64,000 bases of DNA from Psychrobacillus psychrodurans (GTDB lineage Bacteria; Bacillota; Bacilli; Bacillales_A; Planococcaceae), in the NCBI RefSeq assembly GCF_027563345.1, contig NZ_JAMKBK010000014.1; one strand, 5' to 3'. The position numbers and the translations under genes were made by a program. Shown here piece by piece: positions 42,612 to 51,553 of this stretch; positions within the stretch are counted from its first letter, which is position 1, and every line of letters starts with the position of its first letter. The notes under the pieces were generated by a model, which saw only the letters and a list, made by a program, of their open reading frames with translations, had not been told where the DNA came from and made no database searches.

Positions 42612-43495
42612 TTTACAGCCACCTTCGTATCATAGTAGTTCATAAAAATATCTTCTAAGCTTTGACTAATAATACTTATATTTATAACGTTAAATTTAGA
42701 TAATTCCTCTATTAACTCATTGTAATCACCTTGGACCACAATGCGAACAACATTGTCATTAGTGTTTTCAATGATTAAATTAGATTCTTTAATTTTTTCT
42801 ACATCATTTTTATTCTCAAGAGTAATATCATAGATTTTTCGTTGCATATATTGCAGGTCATTGATGTTTTTAACAGTCACAATCCTTCCATCCTTAATAA
42901 TGGCAGCTCTATCACAGGTCCTCTCTATTTCTGCAAAACTGTGAGAAGACATAATAAATGTTTTCCCTTTTGCTTTTTCTTCTAAAACAAGATCGATAAA
43001 GACTTTTTGCATTAAAGGATCTAATCCTGACGTTGGTTCATCTAATATATATATTTCAGGATTGTGCATGAATGTAACAACAATACCTACTTTCTGTTTC
43101 ATCCCTTTTGACATTTTACGAAATGGTGTTTTAGGTTCTAATTGAAGCCGTTCAATTAATTCATTCCTCCTTTTCTTATCTTTTAATCCTTGCATACCTG
43201 CCATTAGATTAATAAATTCCAATCCGTTCATTCCATCCAAAAAAGAAATTTCTCCCGGTAAATAGCCTACTTTTTCTCTTGCTTTCTCTTGTTGTTCCCA
43301 AGTGTTAAACCCATGGATTATAGCAGTTCCTTTTTGTGGCTTCATGTACCCCATTAAATGACGAATTGTTGTGGATTTTCCTGCACCATTAGGTCCTAGA
43401 AATCCGAACACCTCTCCTTTTTCCACCTCAAAGGTTACATCAAATATTCCCCTTCCATTTGAAAATTGTTGGGTTAGACCTTGAATTTGTATCAT
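42608..43495 (-). CDS. ABC transporter ATP-binding protein
   Basis: 295 residues: Walker A GPNGAGKSTT, Q-loop region, signature MSKGMKQKVG (diverged LSGGQ, common in ABC-2 drug exporters), Walker B YILDEPTSGLDP and H-loop SSHSF. A C-terminal extension of 80 residues resembles BcrA/CcmA-type exporters. ATG 43495 follows GGGAGAGG. It forms a complex with the downstream permease. Confidence 0.93.
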   Translation of the reverse strand: MIQIQGLTQQFSNGRGIFDVTFEVEKGEVFGFLGPNGAGKSTTIRHLMGYMKPQKGTAIIHGFNTWEQQEKAREKVGYLPGEISFLDGMNGLEFINLMAGMQGLKDKKRRNELIERLQLEPKTPFRKMSKGMKQKVGIVVTFMHNPEIYILDEPTSGLDPLMQKVFIDLVLEEKAKGKTFIMSSHSFAEIERTCDRAAIIKDGRIVTVKNINDLQYMQRKIYDITLENKNDVEKIKESNLIIENTNDNVVRIVVQGDYNELIEELSKFNVINISIISQSLEDIFMNYYDTKVAVK

Positions 43496-43727
43496 ATAAC
43501 CTCTCCCCAAAAATGATATATTCTTAAAGATTTATTTTTTAAAACAATTAGAATAGAACTAGGTGTATAAACGAACGTTTTTGTGCCATTTACTTTCTCC
43601 CATAATTCTTTCAATGATATATATTCAACAACCCAAACCGCTTGAGGATTCATATTGAATAACATAATCTCTGACAAAAGCTTCCTCTACCTTCTTTTGC
43701 TTGTTCCAACGTTTTAAATGATTTCAT
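43492..43727 (-). pseudogene. Small gene ahead of the ABC operon, frameshifted
   Basis: A good start (GGGGGAATTGTAGGG, ATG 43727) opens MKSFKTLEQAKEGRGS and stops after 18 codons. Adding a T to the four-T run near 43680 joins LSEIMLFNMNPQAVWVVEYI ... RIYHFWGEVI, whose stop overlaps the ABC ATPase start (ATGA). Translational coupling suggests the repaired 78-residue protein belonged to the exporter operon, perhaps as a regulator. The TTG at 43677 (after GAGGAAG) could still start the downstream part. Confidence 0.55.
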
Positions 43728-43918
43728 CCCTACAATTCCCCCCTACTAGAAATAATTCGATTCTAGTGTAGAAAATCCCTTCTCTAAAAATCTTTATCTC
43801 CGACTATGTTAGTATTACTATACTTCTCATTACCACTTAATAGGACCTCTTCCTTCAATCCGAACTTTACAACAAAAGTTCATTCTTGCTAATTCAAATA
43901 ACTGCCGCTTTAGTTTCA

Positions 43919-44053
43919 TTAATTTAGTGGCAATTCCCCTTCGTCAATAATACTTTCTGCCGATGTCATTAAATAGAACTTAATTCCACTTCCTTGTTTT
44001 TTCAACAACTTCTCAATTTCTTCAGGGTCTGAATTCGATTTTATTCTCTTCAT
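43919..44053 (-). CDS. Small ORF or remnant, unknown
   Basis: 44 codons: MKRIKSNSDPEEIEKLLKKQ, GSGIKFYLMTSAESIIDEGE, LPLN. Amphipathic and protein-like. An AAAGGAAA lies 15 nt upstream, too far to be convincing. It is shorter than typical genes and lies in a spacer rich in repeat fragments (CTGCCGCTTTAGTTTCATTA at 43903). It may be the surviving part of a larger gene. Confidence 0.4.
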   Translation of the reverse strand: MKRIKSNSDPEEIEKLLKKQGSGIKFYLMTSAESIIDEGELPLN

Positions 44054-44113
44054 TGTAGTTAAATATTTTCCTTTTATATTTTAATCCAACCAAATTTTAC
44101 TCCTGTTTTTCAT

Positions 44114-44199
44114 ACCTGCCGTCCTAGTTCAATCAGAAAAGAGAGCTGTATTATTAACTCTTCTGTTTACTAAGCACCTCGCTAGTCAATTAATCAACT
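44114..44199 (-). repeat. Dispersed repeat, type A
   Basis: CCTGCCGTCCTAGTTCAATCAG, hairpin arms AGAGAGCTGTATT and a tail CACCTCGCTAGTCAATTAAT, directly 3' of the gene at 44206. Confidence 0.65.
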
Positions 44200-44205
44200 T
44201 CTTTT

Positions 44206-44433
44206 CTACTGAATATCATTTGAACCAAGTGCGTTCTCCTCACCTGCGACTATGCTATAAGAAATATTAAGTTTATCCCAAACCCATGAATGAAAAATTC
44301 TATCAAGTTCTATTATTAATGCTTTTTCATCCATATTCTCATCAATACCTAATTTTTCAAAAGTCAATGTTTCTTTTGCCTCTGTTCCTTCATAATTTGT
44401 ACTCCTAAAAGAAAAATGTACTGTTTTCCCCAT
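44206..44433 (-). CDS. Hypothetical small protein
   Basis: 75 residues with AGGGGGAGATACAA before ATG 44433. MGKTVHFSFRSTNYEGTEAK, then ETLTFEKLGIDENMDEKALI and a Trp-rich segment FHSWVWDKLN. No signal or membrane segment. Followed immediately by a type A repeat. Family not recognised. Confidence 0.65.
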   Translation of the reverse strand: MGKTVHFSFRSTNYEGTEAKETLTFEKLGIDENMDEKALIIELDRIFHSWVWDKLNISYSIVAGEENALGSNDIQ

Positions 44434-44500
44434 TTGTATCTCCCCCTATAATTAAATCTGCTATAATCGACTCAAATAAACAGTATAGATTAATCCCCTC

Positions 44501-44575
44501 ACTAAACTAAACCTTTAGTTTTAGGCAATCAGAAAAAAACTTTACTCTTTATGGAGTAAAGCTGCGCTCGTCAGA
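44501..44575 (-). repeat. Dispersed repeat, type A
   Basis: ACTAAACTAAACCTTTAGTTT head, AGAAAAAAACTTTACTCTTTA / GGAGTAAAG hairpin and tail CTGCGCTCGTCAG. The minus-strand hairpin is followed by TTTTTTTCT. Confidence 0.75.
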
Positions 44576-44750
44576 TGAAAATTTTTTGTATAAAAATATT
44601 GTAATACCACAAATTACAGCTACTCATACAAATGTGAATAAGTATATACACACCCTCATACAGCAAGTCACCAGATTGGACAATTAAAATAGTGAATATT
44701 TTGAGCTTGTAAATACCTAGTCCAAATTAGTACGACGTTAGTGAAATATT
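44576..44750. other. Spacer 3' of the HAD gene
   Basis: AT-rich, no gene or clear signal seen. Confidence 0.4.
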
Positions 44751-45443
44751 CTAAATGAATAACCCTTTCATATTTCCCTCTTCCATAACACCAGCTACTA
44801 AAGCTGGAATTTCCATTAAATCATTTACTACATAGTCAGCCTGAGCGCCTATCCAGTGAATATCTTTCTTCCAGATACCTATCATTCCTACATTTTTAGC
44901 GCCTTGCACATCATTTTTTGGATGATCACCGATAAAAACGCATTCGTTTGGCAGCACACTAAGCTTCTCCACAGCACGTAAAAATATATGGGGATCTGGC
45001 TTTTTAATATCTTCCCATTCTGAAACCAAAATGACTTGAAAATAATCTTCTATTCCTAAAGCCTTTATATTATCCATTTGAAACCGGCCATATCCATTCG
45101 TAATCATCCCAATTAGCAACTTTCTTTTCTTTAATTCCTCTAGCATTAATATAAGATTATCAAAAGGAACACAACAAAACTTAAACTCATTCACATAATC
45201 TTCAAGCAGCTCTTCCCAAGTAACTTTAGTTAATCTAAACTCCTCTACTAATTGCCGATATACTTTATCCTTCCATACGTACCCTCTACTATCTAGTTGT
45301 ATAAACCTTGTTGTATACGTATCTTTTGGTATATGACCTATAAAATCAAACAATCTCTCATATTGCTTATCGATGAAAACCTTTAACGACTCATCTCTAT
45401 TCAGTAGCGTACCATCCAAATCAAACAGTACTGCTTTTATCAT
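44751..45443 (-). CDS. HAD-superfamily hydrolase
   Basis: 230 residues: motif I LFDLDGTLLNRD, motif II LIGMITNGYGRF, motif III Lys in WEDIKKPDPHIF and motif IV FIGDHPKNDVQGAKNVG. Helical cap as in YfnB/YjjG-like phosphatases and 2-haloacid dehalogenase relatives. Lies 14 nt downstream of the VC0807-like gene, probably cotranscribed with it. Confidence 0.9.
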   Translation of the reverse strand: MIKAVLFDLDGTLLNRDESLKVFIDKQYERLFDFIGHIPKDTYTTRFIQLDSRGYVWKDKVYRQLVEEFRLTKVTWEELLEDYVNEFKFCCVPFDNLILMLEELKKRKLLIGMITNGYGRFQMDNIKALGIEDYFQVILVSEWEDIKKPDPHIFLRAVEKLSVLPNECVFIGDHPKNDVQGAKNVGMIGIWKKDIHWIGAQADYVVNDLMEIPALVAGVMEEGNMKGLFI

Positions 45444-45457
45444 TATTATTCACCCTT

Positions 45458-46117
45458 TTATTTAGATTCTGTCACTAACTCTATCTCTTTCTTTGGAATT
45501 GTCAGCTTACTAACTACTTTTTTTATTTCGTTTCCAATAAAAATATACCCTATGATCATTACACCACCGAATACCCAGCTAGTAACCCTTAAATATATAA
45601 GCATGGAGCCATATGCGTCTACTCCATGTTTGTTTAGCAACCAGGATTTTATTAATGCTAGAGTAATACCTCTCAGTACAAAAATTAATGTAAGTACTTG
45701 GAACCACCGTAATATCTCTTTTTTGAAATAAATCACTCTACTACTTTCTCGCGGATATCCTTGTAAATATGCCATATCCATCATAAAGTATAAGGGAAGC
45801 GGCTTTTTAATAAGCATTGATACTAAGAATACGCTGCTAAATGAAACTCCCACGAATACTTGATTCCATAGCATCCGCTCTGCAGTTCCTGACAGTATAT
45901 CAACAACTGTTCCAACAAGTAGACTTAGTAATATAAAAATGCCCGTTATATTATACTGACGATCTCTAACAAAATTTATGATCGTATAAATAAAACCAGG
46001 TGCTGTCGATAAAAGCATCGCCCAGTAATCACCTAGACTTTCTCTTCCATATGTCCAGATTGCAAACGGTAGCACCATATAGAATATGAGATCGAATAAG
46101 ACAGTGTACTTTTTCAT
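45458..46117 (-). CDS. VC0807-family integral membrane protein
   Basis: 219 residues, about six helices, opening YTVLFDLIFYMVLPFAIWTY and containing LLSTAPGFIYTIINFVRDRQ, the VC0807/DUF3159-like pattern. Cytoplasmic C-terminal tail. ATG 46117 with GAAGGAGAAT upstream. Function unknown; upstream member of a two-gene unit with the HAD hydrolase. Confidence 0.78.
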   Translation of the reverse strand: MKKYTVLFDLIFYMVLPFAIWTYGRESLGDYWAMLLSTAPGFIYTIINFVRDRQYNITGIFILLSLLVGTVVDILSGTAERMLWNQVFVGVSFSSVFLVSMLIKKPLPLYFMMDMAYLQGYPRESSRVIYFKKEILRWFQVLTLIFVLRGITLALIKSWLLNKHGVDAYGSMLIYLRVTSWVFGGVMIIGYIFIGNEIKKVVSKLTIPKKEIELVTESK

Positions 46118-46210
46118 TCATATTCTCCTTCTAATTTTTTACCTAATCAATTCTCCTTGAATAATCTTCCACATCTTCCTGACAAACTCCTTCTTTTTAC
46201 TTCATACATA

Positions 46211-46243
46211 AAAACATCATCCACATTGAAAGGATGATGTTTT
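46211..46243 (-). terminator. Terminator of the YolD-like gene
   Basis: AAAACATCATCC/GGATGATGTTTT, a perfect 12-bp stem, 10 nt after the stop codon; the minus-strand 3' arm ends in TTTTT. Confidence 0.88.
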
Positions 46244-46252
46244 AGGTAATTG

Positions 46253-46624
46253 CTATTCCAATATGGTGACGTCTACGATTTCATCAATATATAGCTCAAA
46301 TGAGCGGAAAGGATCCTCTAGTTCGATTGTTCTTTTCCTCAAATCAATCCATTGTATCGTACCGCGGTTATAGATAAACTCTCCCTCTTTCCACCGTTTT
46401 ATTTTAATTTCAACATTTCTTTGCATTGCAAGTGCGATTTGATCCTGAATAGCTTCATAATCAAACTCGTTTAAGCTTGGGCAAGGCTCTTTTTTTATCT
46501 CCTCACTGTACTCACGAAGCAATTTCACATGCTCAGGCAACATCATTGCTACCCATTTCTTTGACCCACGATCCTGTAATCGAGATAAATCTAATTGGTT
46601 CCAATCATCTTCAAATTTAGCCAT
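46253..46624 (-). CDS. YolD-like family protein
   Basis: 123 residues with the YolD signature: LSRLQDRGSKKWVAMMLPEH near the N terminus and a C-terminal SH3-like strand set with IQWIDLRKRTIEL. YolD partners UV-damage polymerase homologues (UvrX/DinP) in Bacillus, but no polymerase lies next to it here. Confidence 0.87.
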   Translation of the reverse strand: MAKFEDDWNQLDLSRLQDRGSKKWVAMMLPEHVKLLREYSEEIKKEPCPSLNEFDYEAIQDQIALAMQRNVEIKIKRWKEGEFIYNRGTIQWIDLRKRTIELEDPFRSFELYIDEIVDVTILE

Positions 46625-46698
46625 GTTATCACGTTCTTTCTTTTACACTTATAATACAGAACATTCGTTCTCATTTCAAGAGGGGATAAATGGCTACA

Positions 46699-46728
46699 AA
46701 AAAGACGCACCCATGACAAGTGCGCCCA
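46699..46728 (-). terminator. Terminator of the second LLM monooxygenase gene
   Basis: On the minus strand GGGCGCAC and GTGCGTC form a stem around TTGTCATG and are followed by TTTTTT, 9 nt after the stop codon. Confidence 0.85.
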
Positions 46729-46736
46729 ATTGCTAG

Positions 46737-47729
46737 TTACATCAATTCTTTTGCGAGTAAACGATAGACATTCAAACGTTTTTCTTGTGAATGCGGAATA
46801 CTACAAATCATTACTTCATCGAAGCCATAAATATCTTGCTCTTCCTGTAAAGTCTGAGCCACTTCTTTAGCAGAACCGACCAGATGAATTTTACGATTTT
46901 CTTGTATCATCATTCGATCCATTTCCGTCAATGGGTATTCCTGCGCTTCCTCTGGTGTCATCAATGGACGAATTTGCCCTTTCATAAGAGACAAACGAGA
47001 GATATCCTGCGGTAATGCTTGAAACTCAGCTTCTTCATTTGTTTCTGCAGCAGTGACAAGATAGGTAACATTAATCTCTGGCTTCTCCATTAAAGCAGAT
47101 GGCGTAAAGTTTTTGCGGTACGTATCTAATATAGCTGGTGTCATACCACCTTGGAAAAATTGCGCAAAGGAATATCCGAGACCCATTCTGCCAGCTTGTA
47201 CAGCACTATTACCAGTAGAACCAAGTAACCAAGCTTCTGGTAACACGATTTTAGAAGGTGTCGCGAGCGTTCTGTTATATAGGCTTTCTTCTGGAACTTC
47301 GTCATTAATCAGTTGCAGAGCAATCGCTAGTTTTTCATACATATTATTGACCATTGGAGGACGTCCTTCCGAAAGGGCGTACATCGCATGATTATCTCCA
47401 CCTGGAGCACGTCCAACACCGAAGTCGATACGACCTGGAGAAAGTGCACTCAGTGTTTTAAATACTTCGGCTAGCTTTAGTGGTGAATAGTGCATCATCA
47501 TTACGCCACCTGTACCGATACGTAAATTTTTGGTTTTTGCGGCTAAGTGAGCTGCAATTACTTCCGGTGCCGAACTTGCAAACGCATCGGTTCCATGATG
47601 CTCGGCCATCCACATACGGTGATAGCCTAGTTCATCTGCTAAAATAGCCAGTTCTTCTGCTTTTTTTAATGCTTCCGCTGCTGTATTGCCAGTTGTGACT
47701 GGCGCTTGGTCTAGTACACTTAATTTCAT
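46737..47729 (-). CDS. Luciferase-like (LLM class) flavin-dependent monooxygenase
   Basis: 330 residues, paralogue of the enzyme at 1333: KLSVLDQAPVTTGNTAAEAL, HRMWMAEHHGTDAFASSAPE, GTGGVMMMHYSPLKLAEVFK and GVGRAPGGDNHAMYAL. Identity is moderate by eye. Monocistronic with its own terminator. Substrate unknown. Confidence 0.9.
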   Translation of the reverse strand: MKLSVLDQAPVTTGNTAAEALKKAEELAILADELGYHRMWMAEHHGTDAFASSAPEVIAAHLAAKTKNLRIGTGGVMMMHYSPLKLAEVFKTLSALSPGRIDFGVGRAPGGDNHAMYALSEGRPPMVNNMYEKLAIALQLINDEVPEESLYNRTLATPSKIVLPEAWLLGSTGNSAVQAGRMGLGYSFAQFFQGGMTPAILDTYRKNFTPSALMEKPEINVTYLVTAAETNEEAEFQALPQDISRLSLMKGQIRPLMTPEEAQEYPLTEMDRMMIQENRKIHLVGSAKEVAQTLQEEQDIYGFDEVMICSIPHSQEKRLNVYRLLAKELM

Positions 47730-47977
47730 CTATATATCTTCCCTTCCACAAATGCTCATTGAATACTTCACTATTCAAATGCTATCGAATAAAAAATAAA
47801 AAGTAAACGAAAGGGACTTGATAATAGTAAAATAAAGATTTGTCAGGACGCCTCTTGTTATTCTACTTTTTTTAATTTTAGGCTATGTTAAAGGTTGATT
47901 TAAAATACGTTTATAAAATGAGCTTAGATATGTTCTCCAAACTCATTTTATTTTGATCTCCTTTTTTATTTAAACAC

Positions 47978-48155
47978 CCGTTAGCCATCCATGTAGCGAA
48001 AAACCATCGCTACACCACAGAGAATGATCACGGAAAAACGGGTATAGGATACTATGGTTGGCGAAGAAGGTCGATGAACTATGTGCCATTGAGCCAGCCC
48101 GTTAATCTGTCTCCAACGACCGCGGTGCATCACAGAATTTAGCACTCATGTGAGA
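47978..48155 (-). repeat. Dispersed repeat, type C
   Basis: CACCCGTTAGCCATCCATG, CACCACAGAGAATGA, GAAGAAGGTCGATGAACT, GTGCCATTGAGCC, CCCGTTAATCTG, CTCCAACGACCGCGGTGCAT, CACAGA. The left end is the shared CCCGTTAG core. About 175 nt and GC-richer than its surroundings. The copy at 54541 matches it along the whole length. Confidence 0.8.
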
Positions 48156-48231
48156 TATTAACCTTTTATTTTACATATCTAATCTGATCTGTATTTATTA
48201 AGGTAAATGCAATATAAATTTTCATAATTGC

Positions 48232-48648
48232 TCACCTTTTTATTACATAATTTATCCTTTTATTATCAGCACTTTTAAACATATACCTAATACCTTTACC
48301 CGCAAGTGGTTCATCTTCATACCTCGGTAATACATGAAAATGAGAATGAAAAATATGTTGTCCTCCAATCTCGCCACAATTCCATCCGAGATTATATCCT
48401 TGAGGTTGATACATTTCATCTAAGAATTTTTTTACATCATGAAGAAGTGTATAGGTTGCATTCCATTCTTCTATCGTTAAGTCAAATGCAGTTTCCCTAT
48501 GTTTTTTAGGTATAATTAGCCCAGCACCTTCAAGCTGAATACCTTTCTCTTGTGCTTGTTCTAACTGTAAAAACATACAATACTCGTTGCTTAAAATAAC
48601 TTTTTGGGTTGGTTCTAATTCTAGATTACAAAATATACAATCTTTCAT
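48232..48648 (-). CDS. HIT family protein
   Basis: 138 residues: N-terminal CIFCNLE zinc-like half site, LIIPKKHRETAFDL and the histidine triad GGQHIFHSHFHVLPR (H-S-H-F-H). This is the nucleotide hydrolase/transferase fold of Hint/Fhit proteins. Cytosolic; it probably hydrolyses AMP-linked metabolites. Confidence 0.93.
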   Translation of the reverse strand: MKDCIFCNLELEPTQKVILSNEYCMFLQLEQAQEKGIQLEGAGLIIPKKHRETAFDLTIEEWNATYTLLHDVKKFLDEMYQPQGYNLGWNCGEIGGQHIFHSHFHVLPRYEDEPLAGKGIRYMFKSADNKRINYVIKR

Positions 48649-48787
48649 TCAAATCTCCTTCTCCCAGTTCATATTTTCTATCTATATTTTAACCTTGTTA
48701 TAAACTAACCTGCCGAGTTAGCTCAACAAGAATATATAAAGACTTACACAATAATTGCATATTATATAAATTTGTGACAATAAATCA

Positions 48788-49075
48788 TTATTTCTTCCCT
48801 TTTCGTTCTAAAAGTATAGGTGCTATATTTAGTAAGATAGAAACAATTGTCAAAAACCATAATGCCCTTTCCATACCAGGTACTACATCCATTAAAGCTG
48901 TCCAATCTTCCACTTCTACCCAGACCGATACAAGACTGTATTCTGCACAGAGTGTTAATGCTGTAAATGATAATCCTATCGCCATAGCAAGCTTATAATC
49001 CTTTCCTGCTCTATACAAATAAAGATTTATAAATGTTGCTACTATTGCAATAACCCCAAATATCATAAATAACAT
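48788..49075 (-). CDS. Small membrane protein
   Basis: 95 residues with three helices (IFGVIAIVATFINLYLY, KLAMAIGLSFTALTLCA, ALWFLTIVSILLNIAPILL) and a basic tail ERKGKK. ATG 49075 follows TTGGAGGTTAATA. Family unknown. Confidence 0.7.
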   Translation of the reverse strand: MLFMIFGVIAIVATFINLYLYRAGKDYKLAMAIGLSFTALTLCAEYSLVSVWVEVEDWTALMDVVPGMERALWFLTIVSILLNIAPILLERKGKK

Positions 49076-49385
49076 TATTAACCTCCAATATATTTTTATT
49101 TTTGTCGTGTAATTATACTAATGTGTATCATCTCAGTTTTTTACAGTAACTGCTCATTCCTTTTGTGATTCTTATTAAACAAACACCTGCTTTGTTAGTT
49201 TAAGTGATAACCTTCACACATTTTCTAGGTTAAAAAACACCCCTATTTTTCTCACTTTTAAAAAATCAGTACCCCTCTCATAGACTACACCACTTTTATA
49301 ACATTCTTCACTAACTTTCCCTTTACTTTAATACGTTTGAAATGAATTATGGTTCCAATTCTAAAAGAATTTTCCACTTTTCTGT

Positions 49386-49421
49386 AATTCTACTAAACTA
49401 CCGCGTTAGTTGAATAAAAAA
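49386..49421 (-). repeat. Dispersed repeat core
   Basis: TACTAAACTACCGCGTTAGTTGAATAA, a solo core just 3' of the GNAT gene at 49465. Confidence 0.7.
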
Positions 49422-49464
49422 TTATTTATTAAAATAGAAATCAGTCTATTGGATGTGAATGAAA

Positions 49465-50058
49465 TCAGTATTTCTTCTCCAATAAGTTAATCAATTTTCC
49501 CTTTACATCAATCCATTCGGTATCCACGATGCTGTAAAATATATTGTCGTGAATAGTCCCATCTGCCTTAATCCTATGTTTACGAAATGTTCCTTCTTTT
49601 ACTGCCCCTATTCGTTCAACTGCTCTTTGAGAGCGGATATTTTGTCCACTAATTGAAAATTGAACACGTAGTACCTTCAGTTCCTCAAAACAATATTGAA
49701 GCATTAAAAATTTACATTCTGTGTTTACTTTCGTTCTCCAAGCTGATGGAGTAAGCCAAGTCCATCCTATTTCAACATTACGATTGGCTGTATCTATGTC
49801 ACCAATACGAGTTGTCCCTATTATTTCTCCTGATAATTTATCCTTTATTATAAAAGGTAATTGCTTTCCATCATCTTTGTTTTGTACAGCTATCAATAAT
49901 ATTTGTTCTATATCATCAAATGTTTTAACTTCTCTCCAAGTATATTTCCATATATCAGGGTTTTTTATAGCTTCATATACTTGTTCCTTATATTTCATCT
50001 CAAGAGGAAAAAGAGTGACTGTATCTCCTTCTAATATTATATTGGTATCAATTTTCAT
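49465..50058 (-). CDS. GNAT acetyltransferase (RimJ/RimL-like)
   Basis: 197 residues: LEGDTVTLFPLEMKYKEQVY, GTTRIGDIDTANRNVEIGW, TWLTPSAWRTKVNTECKFLM (acetyl-CoA loop diverged) and NIRSQRAVERIGAVKEGTFRK. The form matches ribosomal-protein or antibiotic N-acetyltransferases. AAGGAGATAAATTACT precedes ATG 50058. Confidence 0.88.
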   Translation of the reverse strand: MKIDTNIILEGDTVTLFPLEMKYKEQVYEAIKNPDIWKYTWREVKTFDDIEQILLIAVQNKDDGKQLPFIIKDKLSGEIIGTTRIGDIDTANRNVEIGWTWLTPSAWRTKVNTECKFLMLQYCFEELKVLRVQFSISGQNIRSQRAVERIGAVKEGTFRKHRIKADGTIHDNIFYSIVDTEWIDVKGKLINLLEKKY

Positions 50059-50176
50059 AGTAATTTATCTCCTTTAACGAATAAACAGAATTTTTTTATA
50101 ATTATATACAGTATCCTTTAGTGGTTCCCAAATAACTAATTTGCCATATTCCAAGATTAGCTTCCCCCAATATAAT

Positions 50177-50731
50177 CTACAATTGCTTTTTTATCTTTTT
50201 TACTCTGAGTACTAAATTGTCGAACGCTTCTTCCGCCTCATCTCGACGTCGTACAGTACAAATTACAGGATATGTAGGACAAAGTTGTATCAACTTCTCC
50301 TGTGCCATTTCGATAGGTAAATCACCATCTACCTTTGCATCCCAAAGTCCTTGCCTATTCTTATACGCAACAGCTTGAAAATCACTTTTCTCATCTCTGT
50401 TAAAATAGATATGCCAATGGCGGAAGTGTAAATGCTCTTCAATTTCCTTTGCATAATCACTATATGATGTTTTAATAAAAATAAGTTCCATCTCTTCTGT
50501 CACAAGAGTAGCAGGAATGTGTGCTTGACTTGGTAAATCTTCATTATCATATAGAGCACCAGCTAACAAATAAGCTAAGGTCTTCTTTGCATTTTGAATT
50601 GCCTCTTTTTTCGTGGGACCATAGCTTAGCGGAGTCTCCCACCCGTACTTTGAGAGCAATTTTGGGAAATGAATGCCGAAACCTTCTTCTTGCTTAATAA
50701 ATGCTGGATATACTACATTTCCAAATGCCAT
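50177..50731 (-). CDS. HicB-like domain protein with unknown C-terminal domain
   Basis: 184 residues. The first 75 resemble the HicB partial RNase H fold (VVYPAFIKQEEGFGIHFPKL, then YGPTKKEAIQNAKKTLAYLL, with ALYDNEDLPSQAHIP). The C-terminal 100 residues are unassigned. GGGGAGGTGTAGATGAT precedes ATG 50731. No HicA toxin (dsRBD-like) lies beside it, so it is either an orphan or not a toxin-antitoxin gene. Confidence 0.72.
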   Translation of the reverse strand: MAFGNVVYPAFIKQEEGFGIHFPKLLSKYGWETPLSYGPTKKEAIQNAKKTLAYLLAGALYDNEDLPSQAHIPATLVTEEMELIFIKTSYSDYAKEIEEHLHFRHWHIYFNRDEKSDFQAVAYKNRQGLWDAKVDGDLPIEMAQEKLIQLCPTYPVICTVRRRDEAEEAFDNLVLRVKKIKKQL

Positions 50732-50774
50732 ATCATCTACACCTCCCCTTTATTTATTAGTAAAACTTAGAGTT

Positions 50775-50852
50775 TTCTTCTTCAACCAATCTGCGCCGTT
50801 ATTTCAATAAGAAAAAAGGGCTGCCTCAGCAACCCGTGTTAGTTTAATAAGA
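50775..50852 (-). repeat. Dispersed repeat with GGTTGC terminator hairpin
   Basis: TTCTTCAACCAATCTGCGCCG, TTATTTCAATAAG, then GGGCTGCCTCAGCAACCC and GTGTTAGTTTAATAAG. Read on the minus strand the GGGTTGCTGAGGCAGCCC hairpin is followed by TTTTTTCTT. It lies 8 nt after the lipoprotein stop codon. Confidence 0.88.
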
Positions 50853-50859
50853 ATTATCC

Positions 50860-51264
50860 TTATTCAGGGTATTTTGAAGTGTAATACTCCACACCCTCTT
50901 CATCAACTATAATTCGTTCTCCAATTTTTCTAAACTCTAATGACAAACCATCTTCCGCTGTAATATAATATCTATCTTTTTTTGTTTTAATTTTTACATT
51001 CTTATAGATTTTTTGAAGAGGTTTTTCAGTAGAATCCTCTAATTCAAAAATTTTATCTATACTGGTTTTCTTTTCGGTATGGTCATAAGTAGTAAAAATC
51101 AGTAGTTCTTCATCATGAATTGAAATAATCTGTGAATACTTATTTTTAAAACCACTTTCTTCAAAATCAGTTGCTTTTGCTTCGTATTGAATAACTTCTT
51201 CCGAACACGCTGTCAATAAAAAAATGAACGCAATGTTTATAAATAATAGACCCCTCTTTTTCAA
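50860..51264 (-). CDS. Putative lipoprotein
   Basis: 134 residues: signal peptide LLFINIAFIFLLTACS with the lipobox LTAC, then a mature domain of about 110 residues (YEAKATDFEESGFKNKYSQI ... EGVEYYTSKYPE). TTG start at 51264 after GAGGAGTGAATCGCG. Surface-anchored; unknown function. Confidence 0.75.
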   Translation of the reverse strand: MKKRGLLFINIAFIFLLTACSEEVIQYEAKATDFEESGFKNKYSQIISIHDEELLIFTTYDHTEKKTSIDKIFELEDSTEKPLQKIYKNVKIKTKKDRYYITAEDGLSLEFRKIGERIIVDEEGVEYYTSKYPE

Positions 51265-51553
51265 CGCGATTCACTCCTCTCAACATGCATTGCTTTTTAT
51301 TGCTTTTACGTATAAAAACTTAAATAGTTCCATTTTTTTCAATATTTCCAGTATCTCATCTTAACCTAAATTGCTTCGTTAGTTTAAGTGAACTGTCTCA
51401 CAAACTTATCTAACAAATGATTTATCTCTGTTGGCTTTCTATCAACTTTTAATTCAATAAAGATGAAGCGAAACTTAACTATGGGACAAGCAAACTTGAC
51501 TTACCAACTGTATCTCTCCAAACGAATGCTAAAGATGGATTAATTTTATTCCT

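Noticed and set aside
50177..50731. HicAB toxin-antitoxin module
   Set aside because: No HicA-like gene adjoins the HicB-like gene on either side.
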